Assembly (NCBI GenBank): GCA_023386885.1
Contig: JAEWIX010000033.1
Coordinates: 1-56,650, forward strand
DNA: 56,650 nt
Direction: 5' to 3'
Origin: Pseudomonadota bacterium
GTDB taxonomy: Bacteria; Pseudomonadota; Alphaproteobacteria; Rhizobiales; Xanthobacteraceae
This document shows positions 50,458 through 56,650 of this stretch, one piece after another. A model generated the notes under the pieces. That model made no database searches. It had not been told where the DNA came from and saw only the letters and a list, made by a program, of their open reading frames with translations. The first letter of the stretch is position 1; each line of letters starts with the position of its first letter. The translations under genes and the position numbers were made by a program.

Positions 50458-51159
50458 ATGCGCGAAATCGTTCTCGATACCGAAACCACCGGCCTCGATC
50501 CGCTGCGCGGCGATCGGCTGGTGGAAATCGGCTGTGTCGAGATCTTCAACCGGATGCCGACCGGACAGGTCTATCACTGTTACATCAATCCCGAGCGCGA
50601 CATGCCCGAGGAGGCGTTCGCGGTGCATGGCCTGTCGACCGATTTTCTTGCCGGGCATCCGAAATTCGCGGACGTGGCCGATGCGTTTCTTGAGTTCATC
50701 GGCGATGCGCCGCTGGTGATTCACAACGCGTCGTTCGATATCGGGTTCATCAATGCCGAACTCGGCCGGATGTCCCGCGCCGCAATTCCGCGCGACCGGC
50801 TGGTCGATACGCTGTTACTGGCGCGCCGCAAGCATCCCGGCGTGTCCAATCGCCTCGATGATCTGTGTTCGCGGTATGCGATCGACAACTCGCACCGCAC
50901 CAAGCACGGCGCGTTGCTCGATGCGGAACTGCTGGCCGAGGTCTATATCGATCTGATCGGCGCCCGGCAGTCGCAACTGATCCTGACCGAATCCGGCGCG
51001 GCACGCGGTCATGGCGTCAGCGATGCGCCGCGCCGTCAGCGCCCCGTGCCACTCGCGCCGCGCCTCACCGAGGACGAGCGCGCCGCGCACCGGACGTTTG
51101 TCGCCACGCTCAACGACAAGCCGATCTGGCATGAATACGCCGACAGCGCGCCGGAATAG
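50458..51159 (+). CDS. dnaQ: DNA polymerase III epsilon subunit DnaQ
   Basis: A 233-residue proofreading 3'-5' exonuclease of the replicase. Exo I Asp7 and Glu9 are in 'VLDTETTGLDP', Exo II in 'IHNASFDIGFINAEL', and Exo III in 'HGALLDAELLAEVYIDL'. The C-terminal ~55 residues form the tail that binds the alpha subunit. It is the last gene of the ppsR-maf-coaE-dnaQ run leading away from the presumed origin, and is convergent with secB. Confidence 0.95.
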   Translation: MREIVLDTETTGLDPLRGDRLVEIGCVEIFNRMPTGQVYHCYINPERDMPEEAFAVHGLSTDFLAGHPKFADVADAFLEFIGDAPLVIHNASFDIGFINAELGRMSRAAIPRDRLVDTLLLARRKHPGVSNRLDDLCSRYAIDNSHRTKHGALLDAELLAEVYIDLIGARQSQLILTESGAARGHGVSDAPRRQRPVPLAPRLTEDERAAHRTFVATLNDKPIWHEYADSAPE

Positions 51160-51205
51160 CGCTGGGCCTGTAGCGGCTGCGTGAAAAGACGCCGCAAATA
51201 AAAAC

Positions 51206-51253
51206 CCAAAACAAAAACCCAAGCTCCCTCACGGCTGCGAAGGACCTTGGGTT
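51206..51253 (-). terminator. intrinsic terminator of secB
   Basis: On the minus strand AACCCAAG and CTTGGGTT pair around a 22-nt loop, followed by TTTGTTTTGGGTTTTTATT. It lies 31 bp beyond the secB stop; in the other direction the tail is poor. Confidence 0.75.
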
Positions 51254-51283
51254 ATTTCGTGAAAAGAGAGAGATTGCGTCAGG

Positions 51284-51760
51284 TCAGCTCGGCTTGATCT
51301 GCTCGGCCTGACGTTCCATGTTCTGCCGGTACAGACCGACGAAATCGACTGGGTCGAGCATCAGCGGCGGAAAGCCGCCGTCGCGCACCGCCGTGGCGAT
51401 GATCTCGCGCGCGAATGGGAACAACAGTCGCGGACATTCGATCATCACCAGCGGATGCAGGTTTTCCTGCGGCACGTTCTGGATCCGGAACACGCCGGCA
51501 TAGGCGAGTTCGAAATTGAACATCACCGTGCCCTGGTTCTCGGCCTTGCCCTCGATCGACAGGACGACCTCGAACTCGTTTTCGGCAATATTATTGGCCC
51601 CGACGTTGATCTGAATATTGATCGAGGGCTGCTGCTGTTGCGGGCCCAGCGACTTCGGCGCGTTGGGGTTCTCGAACGACAGGTCTTTGGTGTATTGCGC
51701 GAGCACGTTGAGCTGCGGGGGAGGCGCCGCCTCGGGAGGGGTACCGTTGCCGTTCGCCAT
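51284..51760 (-). CDS. secB: protein-export chaperone SecB
   Basis: A 158-residue tetrameric chaperone that keeps preproteins unfolded and hands them to SecA. 'QYTKDLSFENPNAPKSL' is the conserved first strand, 'EVVLSIEGKAE' and 'FNFELAYAGVFRIQN' follow, and 'CPRLLFPFAREIIATAVRDGGFPPLMLDP' is the signature region. The ATG at 51760 is preceded by AGGAGA; the open frame to 51781 is not needed. It is divergent from the Tim44-like gene and has its own terminator. Confidence 0.96.
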   Translation of the reverse strand: MANGNGTPPEAAPPPQLNVLAQYTKDLSFENPNAPKSLGPQQQQPSINIQINVGANNIAENEFEVVLSIEGKAENQGTVMFNFELAYAGVFRIQNVPQENLHPLVMIECPRLLFPFAREIIATAVRDGGFPPLMLDPVDFVGLYRQNMERQAEQIKPS

Positions 51761-52213
51761 AACAAATTCTCCTGAAAGCATCTGGCCAGACTGGAACCGT
51801 TTGGCGGCAGGTTCGCTCCCAAGCGGCCGACGAGGGCAAATTGCCGCGTCGGCGTGTGGCTATCATAGCCCTGCCATACTCGACAAGCAGAGGTTCGGCG
51901 TCACCATCTCTACGCGGTCCGGACGGTCCTGGATTTGGCGGCGAATAGCCGCTCACGGGCGGATATCGGTTTCCTCTTCGCCGTGAAAAGCGCTACAATT
52001 TCATGAGCCGGATCAGTATCAAAGGGAATGCAGGGTCAATTGCGCGACCCTCGGTCCCGGAGACCCGATCTCCGCGCCAAAAAGTGCCATTGGCTCGGTG
52101 CGCTCCGGTCCCTACATGAAGGGGACGGACCTCGGCAGCTTGGTGCACTGTGACGTTACTCCGCACCCGGCCATCAGGGCGCGCGACCAGAGTGATTGGA
52201 AAGCGAACACGAC
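51761..52213. other. 453-bp divergent intergenic region secB / Tim44-like gene
   Basis: Must hold both promoters. A TACAAT -10 (51994-51999) on the plus strand has only TTCCTC as -35, 17 bp upstream, so it is weak. GGGTC...GACCC at about 52034-52051 is a small inverted repeat. No gene is credible here. Confidence 0.4.
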
Positions 52214-52918
52214 GTGGATATTTACACCATCATCTTTCTGGCGTTGGCGGTATTTATTTTCCTGCGTCTGCGCAACGTGCTTGGACAGCGGACCGGGAGC
52301 GAGCGGCCGCCGCTTGACCGTGCTGCCCGCGACATCCTCAACGGCGCCCAGGACGGCAAGGTGGTGCCGATGCCCAGCAACGTGATCGACCAGCCACCGG
52401 CGGTGCCGGCGGGTGAAACAGAGCCGGCTGCCAATCGCTGGAAGGGTGTCGCCGAGCCCGGCTCAGCGCTGGCGTCCGGGCTCGACGCCATTGTCGCGCA
52501 GGATTCGTCGTTCGACCCCAAGCATTTCATCAGCGGCGCGCGCAGCGCCTATGAAATGATCGTCCTGGCGTTTGCCAATGGCGACCGCCGCGCGCTGAAG
52601 GATCTGTTGTCGTCGGACGTCTACGACAGTTTCGACAGTGCGATCCGCACCCGCGAAAAGGCGGAGCAGAAGGTCGATACGCGCTTCGTTTCGATCGACA
52701 AGGCCGAACTGGTCAGCGCTGAAGTGCGTGACCGCATCAGCCAGCTGACGGTTCGCTTCGTGTCGCAGATGATCTCCGTCACCAGGGATAAAGCAGGTGC
52801 GATCGTTGACGGCAATCCGGAGAAGGTCGCCGATATCACCGATGTCTGGACCTTTGCCCGCGACACCAACTCGCGCGATCCGAACTGGAAGTTGGTTGGG
52901 ACGGGAAGCGCGCAGTAA
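52214..52918 (+). CDS. Tim44/TimA-family protein
   Basis: A 234-residue protein with one N-terminal membrane helix ('IYTIIFLALAVFIFLRL'), a Pro-rich linker (about 45-85) and a C-terminal Tim44-like domain (about 100-234) with 'YEMIVLAFANGDRRALKDLLSSDVYDSF'. Bacterial members are inner-membrane proteins related to mitochondrial Tim44; their role in protein assembly is only partly known. The GTG at 52214 is preferred ('MDIYTIIF', with GGAAAG upstream); a TTG at 52196 is possible. It overlaps the probable mltA start, and mltA and the Smr gene follow in the same direction. Confidence 0.87.
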   Translation: MDIYTIIFLALAVFIFLRLRNVLGQRTGSERPPLDRAARDILNGAQDGKVVPMPSNVIDQPPAVPAGETEPAANRWKGVAEPGSALASGLDAIVAQDSSFDPKHFISGARSAYEMIVLAFANGDRRALKDLLSSDVYDSFDSAIRTREKAEQKVDTRFVSIDKAELVSAEVRDRISQLTVRFVSQMISVTRDKAGAIVDGNPEKVADITDVWTFARDTNSRDPNWKLVGTGSAQ

Positions 52919-54266
52919 CGCCGGCTGGCCAAGGGCGCGCCTGGCGACGCTTTGCCTCGCAATGGGCTTGCTCGGAGTTTTCTCGCTTCCGGCCAAGGCC
53001 AGGCGGGCGCATCATCCGAAATCGCACCATTCGCCGCACCGGGTTGCGCCGATCGAAATCCCCGGCGGACAGTACGCGCCCACGACATGGAATGCGCTGA
53101 CCGGCTGGCAAGACGACGATCATCTGGCGGCATTCGCGACGTTTCAGAAAAGCTGCAAGGCGGTCCTGGCTGCACGGCAGCCTTCGCCGGCCAGCAAGGC
53201 GATTGGCGATTCGTTGCGGGTGCCCTGTCGCGCCGCCAAGGGTTTGCATGTCAAAAACGATCAGGCCGCTCGCCGGTTTTTCGAGCAGCATTTTCGCCCG
53301 CTCTGGATTTCCCGCCTCGGTGAGGAGGCCGGTTTCGTCACCGGGTACTACGAACCCATCATCGACGGCTCGCGGACGCGCACCGATGTCTATACCGTGC
53401 CGGTTTATCGCCGACCGTCGAACCTGTTCGTGCGTGGCTTCAAGCAAAGCGCCCCCGGGCTGCCCAATGGCGGAGAGGTGTTTCGCAAGATCGGCCGCCG
53501 CAAACTGGTGCCGTATTACGATCGCGCCGCCATCGAGGACGGCGCGATTGCCGGGCGCGGCCTTGAAATCTGCTGGCTCAAGAGCGAGACCGATCTACTG
53601 TTCACGCAGATTCAAGGCTCGGCCCGTGTCCGCCTCGAGGACGGCTCCACCATCCGCATCAACTACGACGCGCATAATGGCTACCGCTACACGCCGGTCG
53701 GCCGCGTCCTGATCGAACGCAACATCATCCCGCGCGAAGAAATGTCGATGCAGCGCATCCGCGAATGGATGAACGCCAATCCGGACGGCGCCAAAGAACT
53801 GCGGCGGCAGAACCGTTCCTATGTGTTCTTTCGCGAGGTGCAATTGTCCGACGGTGACGAGGCCGTCGGCGCGCAGGGTGTGCCGTTGACGCCAAGGCGC
53901 TCCATCGCGGTTGACAAAGCTCTTCACGTCTATGGCACGCCGTTCTTTCTCGATGGCACCCTGCCGATCGAATCCGCGCAGGCGCAAACGCCGTTTCATC
54001 ATCTGATGGTCGCGCAGGATACCGGCTCCGCCATCGTCGGGCCGGCGCGTGCCGATATCTATTTCGGCGCGGGGGCCGAGGCGGCGCAGATCGCGGGCCG
54101 CTTGCGCCATAGCGTTCGTTTTGCGATTCTGGTGCCGAATGCGCTCGATCCGGTCGCCGCCGGTCGGACCATGCCGTTGCCGCAAGTTCGTCGCGACGAA
54201 GCGGTGAAGCGTCCGGCACAGCATCATCGCCGCTCGCGGCATCATCATGGCCGGGGCCATCGATGA
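52896..54266 (+). CDS. mltA: membrane-bound lytic murein transglycosylase A
   Basis: A 456-residue lytic transglycosylase cleaving peptidoglycan to 1,6-anhydro products. The signal segment is 'LATLCLAMGLLGVFSLPAKA'; no lipobox is seen, so it may be periplasmic rather than lipid-anchored. The MltA domain ('FVTGYYEPIIDGSRTRTD', 'FTQIQGSARVRLEDG') and 3D domain ('HHLMVAQDTGSAIVGPARADIYFG' with the catalytic Asp) are complete. The tail is His/Arg-rich. The TTG at 52896 with GGAAG upstream is chosen because ATG 52962 would remove the basic N-region; it overlaps the Tim44-like gene by 23 bp. Confidence 0.88.
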   Translation: MGREARSNAGWPRARLATLCLAMGLLGVFSLPAKARRAHHPKSHHSPHRVAPIEIPGGQYAPTTWNALTGWQDDDHLAAFATFQKSCKAVLAARQPSPASKAIGDSLRVPCRAAKGLHVKNDQAARRFFEQHFRPLWISRLGEEAGFVTGYYEPIIDGSRTRTDVYTVPVYRRPSNLFVRGFKQSAPGLPNGGEVFRKIGRRKLVPYYDRAAIEDGAIAGRGLEICWLKSETDLLFTQIQGSARVRLEDGSTIRINYDAHNGYRYTPVGRVLIERNIIPREEMSMQRIREWMNANPDGAKELRRQNRSYVFFREVQLSDGDEAVGAQGVPLTPRRSIAVDKALHVYGTPFFLDGTLPIESAQAQTPFHHLMVAQDTGSAIVGPARADIYFGAGAEAAQIAGRLRHSVRFAILVPNALDPVAAGRTMPLPQVRRDEAVKRPAQHHRRSRHHHGRGHR

Positions 54267-54874
54267 AACGGCAGCCGCCGGATGAGATTCTTATCGACGT
54301 GACGACAACGCGACGGCGCCGCGTGCTGAGCGAGGACGAACGCGCGTTGTGGGAGAGTGTGGCGAAGCAGGCCAAGCCGTTGCGCAAGAAATCGCGCGCC
54401 GCCAAAGTCGACGCGATTCCGGCGATCGAGGCGACACCATCGGCTGTGCGGAGTGCCGTCAAGCGATTGCGAAACGAATCCGTCACCCCACCGAGCCAAC
54501 CTGCCAAAGTGACTCGTCCGCCGGTGCCGCCGCCATTGGCGCAACTTGGTCGGCGTGAACGCACGCATCTCTCGCGTGGCAAGATCGAAATCGATGCGCG
54601 GCTCGATCTGCACGGCATGACGCAGGCCCGCGCGCATCGTGCGCTGCTGCATTTCCTGCAACGCGCCAGCAGCGATGGTTTGCGATTCGTGCTGGTCGTC
54701 ACCGGCAAGGGCCGCACCGTAGGGCCGGAATCCGAACGCGGCGTGCTGCGCCGACAGGTGCCGGAATGGTTTGGCCTGCCGGAGTTTCGCACCTTGATCG
54801 TCGGTTTCGAGCAGGCGCATATCGGCCACGGCGGCACGGGCGCGCTGTACGTCCGCGTGCGGCGAGGCCGGTAG
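54263..54874 (+). CDS. Smr-domain protein
   Basis: A 203-residue protein. Basic, disordered residues 1-105 precede a small MutS-related (Smr) domain with 'DARLDLHGMTQARAHRAL', 'LVVTGKGRTVG', 'GVLRRQVPEWF' and the final 'HGGTGALYVRVRR'. Stand-alone Smr proteins are nucleases, some acting on RNA in ribosome rescue; the target here is unknown. The ATG overlaps the mltA stop as ATGA, so translation is coupled. It is convergent with hslU, 2 bp away. Confidence 0.88.
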   Translation: MKRQPPDEILIDVTTTRRRRVLSEDERALWESVAKQAKPLRKKSRAAKVDAIPAIEATPSAVRSAVKRLRNESVTPPSQPAKVTRPPVPPPLAQLGRRERTHLSRGKIEIDARLDLHGMTQARAHRALLHFLQRASSDGLRFVLVVTGKGRTVGPESERGVLRRQVPEWFGLPEFRTLIVGFEQAHIGHGGTGALYVRVRRGR

Positions 54875-54876
54875 CG

Positions 54877-56178
54877 CTACAAAATAAACCGGCTCAAATC
54901 CGAGTTCTTCGCCAAGTCGCCGACATGCTTCTGCACATAGGCGGCGTCGACACGGATGGTCTCGCCGTTGCGATCCGGTGCGACGAATGAGATTTCATCG
55001 AGCACCCGTTCCATCACCGTCTGCAGGCGTCGCGCGCCGATGTTCTCCACGGTGGCATTCACCGCGACGGCGACATCGGCCAGCGCGTCGATAGCATCGT
55101 CGGTCAATTCCAGCGTGACGCCTTCGGTCTGCATCAGCGCGACATATTGCTTGATCAGCGAGGCTTCCGGCTCGGTGAGGATGCGGCGCATGTCGTCGCG
55201 CGTCAGCGCATTCAGCTCGACGCGAATCGGCAACCGACCTTGCAGTTCCGGCAACAGGTCAGATGGCTTGGCGATGTGGAATGCGCCCGAGGCGATGAAC
55301 AGAATGTGGTCGGTCTTCAGTGCACCGTGCTTGGTGGAGACGGTGGTGCCTTCGATTAGCGGCAACAGGTCGCGCTGCACGCCCTCGCGCGAGACGTCAC
55401 CGGCGCGCGCGCCGTCGCGCACGCAGATCTTGTCGATTTCGTCGAGGAATACGATGCCGTTGTTCTCGACGGTGCTGATGGCTTCCAGCACGAGTTGATC
55501 GTTGTCGAGCAGCTTGTCAGATTCCTCGTTGACGAGAATCTCATGCGAATCTTCCACGGTGAGGCGTCGCGTCTTGGTGCGACCACCCATCTTGCCGAAG
55601 ATGTCACCGATCGAGATCGCGCCCATTTGCGCGCCGGGCAGGCCCGGAATCTCGAACATCGGCGTGCCGCCGGATGATTGCACTTCGATCTCGATTTCCT
55701 TGTCATTGAGTTCGCCGGCACGCAGCTTGCGGCGGAACGAATCGCGAGTGGCGGCGCTGGCATTGCCGCCGACCAGCGCGTCGAGCACCCGCTCCTCGGC
55801 CGCGACCTGGGCGCGTGCCCGCACGTCCTTGCGCTTACGTTCGCGGGTCTGCGCGATGCCGACCTCGATCAGGTCGCGAATGATCTGTTCGACGTCGCGG
55901 CCGACATAGCCTACTTCGGTGAATTTCGTGGCTTCGACTTTCAGGAACGGCGCACCCGCGAGCTTAGCCAGCCGTCGCGCAATCTCGGTCTTGCCGACGC
56001 CGGTGGGGCCGATCATCAGGATGTTCTTCGGCAGCACTTCCTCGCGTAACGAGCCGGTGAGCTGAATGCGACGCCAGCGATTGCGCAGTGCGATGGCGAC
56101 GGCGCGCTTGGCGTCGTTCTGGCCGACGATGAAGCGGTCGAGTTCGGAAACGATTTCGCGGGGAGAAAAGTCGGTCAT
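54877..56178 (-). CDS. hslU: ATP-dependent protease ATPase subunit HslU
   Basis: A 433-residue AAA+ unfoldase that feeds substrates to the HslV peptidase. 'SPREIVSELDRFIVGQNDAKRAVAIALRNRWRR' is the classical N-terminus (seen in parts), Walker A GPTGVGKT is at 57-64, the 'EVGYVGRDVE' pore loop and Walker B 'IVFLDEIDKI' follow, and the C-terminal 'DLSRFIL' inserts into HslV. The I domain (about 110-245) is present. The ATG at 56178 gives the normal start 'MTDFSPREIV'. hslV is not in the window and is probably further right. Confidence 0.95.
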   Translation of the reverse strand: MTDFSPREIVSELDRFIVGQNDAKRAVAIALRNRWRRIQLTGSLREEVLPKNILMIGPTGVGKTEIARRLAKLAGAPFLKVEATKFTEVGYVGRDVEQIIRDLIEVGIAQTRERKRKDVRARAQVAAEERVLDALVGGNASAATRDSFRRKLRAGELNDKEIEIEVQSSGGTPMFEIPGLPGAQMGAISIGDIFGKMGGRTKTRRLTVEDSHEILVNEESDKLLDNDQLVLEAISTVENNGIVFLDEIDKICVRDGARAGDVSREGVQRDLLPLIEGTTVSTKHGALKTDHILFIASGAFHIAKPSDLLPELQGRLPIRVELNALTRDDMRRILTEPEASLIKQYVALMQTEGVTLELTDDAIDALADVAVAVNATVENIGARRLQTVMERVLDEISFVAPDRNGETIRVDAAYVQKHVGDLAKNSDLSRFIL

Positions 56179-56218
56179 GGGCTCTAGGTAGGTTGGAAGT
56201 GACGCCGCGGCAAGCGGT

Positions 56219-56650
56219 TCAGATGATTGGTGGTCCGGCTTGCCATTGCCGGATCGCATCGAAGGGATGGATTAGCATAATGATGTTCAGCGTCAGATTG
56301 TCGCGTATGTGCAGCCCGACCAGGATTTCGAACAGCAGCGCAATACCTATCGTCAGCAGCACTGGAAATTTCCAGGCGATCAGGAAGCCGACCATCATCG
56401 ACCCGGTATCGGCCAGCGAATTGACGATGCTGTCGCCGTAGTAGTCCAGCGACATCGTTCCTGCGCGGTAGCGCTCGATGATCCAGCTTGAGTTCTCGAC
56501 GATTTCCCAGCCGCCCTCGATAGCCATGGCGACGAGCAGACGCGTGATCCAGGACGCGCGCGGCAGCAGCAGCCGCGTCGCGGCGTAGAACAGGAAGCCA
56601 TGAATGATGTGCGAGAACGTGTACCAGTCGGTGAGGTGCTGCGAGTTCTC
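56219..56650 (-). CDS. DUF2585 family membrane protein (5' end outside window)
   Basis: The frame stays open to the right window edge, giving 143 visible residues. 'SQHLTDWYTFSHIIHGFLFY', then 'EGGWEIVENSSWIIERYR', 'LDYYGDSIVNSLAD' and 'IRDNLTLNIIMLIHPFDAI' are signatures of DUF2585, an alphaproteobacterial multi-helix membrane family of unknown function. The Met at 56527 ('MAIEGGWE') is internal, not the start. It lies 40 bp upstream of hslU on the same strand, probably co-transcribed. Confidence 0.85.
   Translation of the reverse strand, partial: ENSQHLTDWYTFSHIIHGFLFYAATRLLLPRASWITRLLVAMAIEGGWEIVENSSWIIERYRAGTMSLDYYGDSIVNSLADTGSMMVGFLIAWKFPVLLTIGIALLFEILVGLHIRDNLTLNIIMLIHPFDAIRQWQAGPPII

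Noticed and set aside
56219..56527. Short 102-residue version of the DUF2585 protein
   Set aside because: The frame continues to the window edge with family-typical sequence, so the Met at 56527 is internal.

Overview
The window is a GC-rich chromosomal segment from an alphaproteobacterium, most likely Nitrobacteraceae/Bradyrhizobiaceae (Bradyrhizobium, Rhodopseudomonas, Afipia or Nitrobacter type). The basis is an Irr-type Fur regulator with an N-terminal Cys-Pro heme motif, divergent from fabA-fabB; the ftsK-lolA-xthA order; a perfect CtrA box; and the palindromic intergenic repeats typical of this family. I saw no rRNA, CRISPR array, insertion sequence or prophage, and recognised no tRNA. 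Almost all genes are chromosomal housekeeping genes.

Layout. 0-5 kb: an NTF2-like protein, a glutathione transferase, and the unsaturated fatty acid genes fabI, fabB and fabA, divergent from irr. 5-13.7 kb: an SH3 protein, a 2-hydroxyacid dehydrogenase, an acyl-CoA ligase, a MoeB-like adenylyltransferase, a protease-like protein lacking its catalytic His, a UbiH-type monooxygenase and TesB. 13.8-26.8 kb: two glnK-amtB operons in opposite orientation enclose a GYF/membrane-repeat protein, xthA, lolA, ftsK, an aminotransferase and an aromatic-ring hydroxylase. 27-36.5 kb: a cNMP-binding protein, a response regulator, an L,D-transpeptidase-like protein, a DUF1330 protein, the YggS/PipY PLP protein, a diguanylate cyclase, leuS, lptE and holA.

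36.7-52 kb is the origin/centromere domain. It holds parB, parA, rsmG, mnmG, mnmE, a YyaL-type thioredoxin-fold protein, rho and hemJ, then a gene-free divergent gap, then ppsR, maf, coaE, dnaQ and secB. Four perfect palindromic parS sites lie within 2.7 kb around rsmG and mnmG. The 484-bp gap between hemJ and the ppsR/RP001 homologue is where synteny with Caulobacter and Rickettsia places the chromosomal replication origin, 6-9 kb from parS. 52-56.6 kb: a Tim44-like protein, mltA, an Smr protein, hslU and a DUF2585 protein cut by the window edge.

How the genes fit together: ParA, ParB and parS segregate the origin region; DnaQ and HolA serve replication; FtsK resolves and translocates the terminus. 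GlnK and AmtB couple ammonium uptake to nitrogen status. FabA, FabB and FabI supply unsaturated acyl chains. LolA, LptE, MltA and SecB serve the envelope. The most promising non-genic signals are the origin candidate, the parS cluster, a CtrA box ahead of the ftsK unit, a sigma-54-like site at one glnK only, and a tandem pair of CTAGTGG-ended hairpins.
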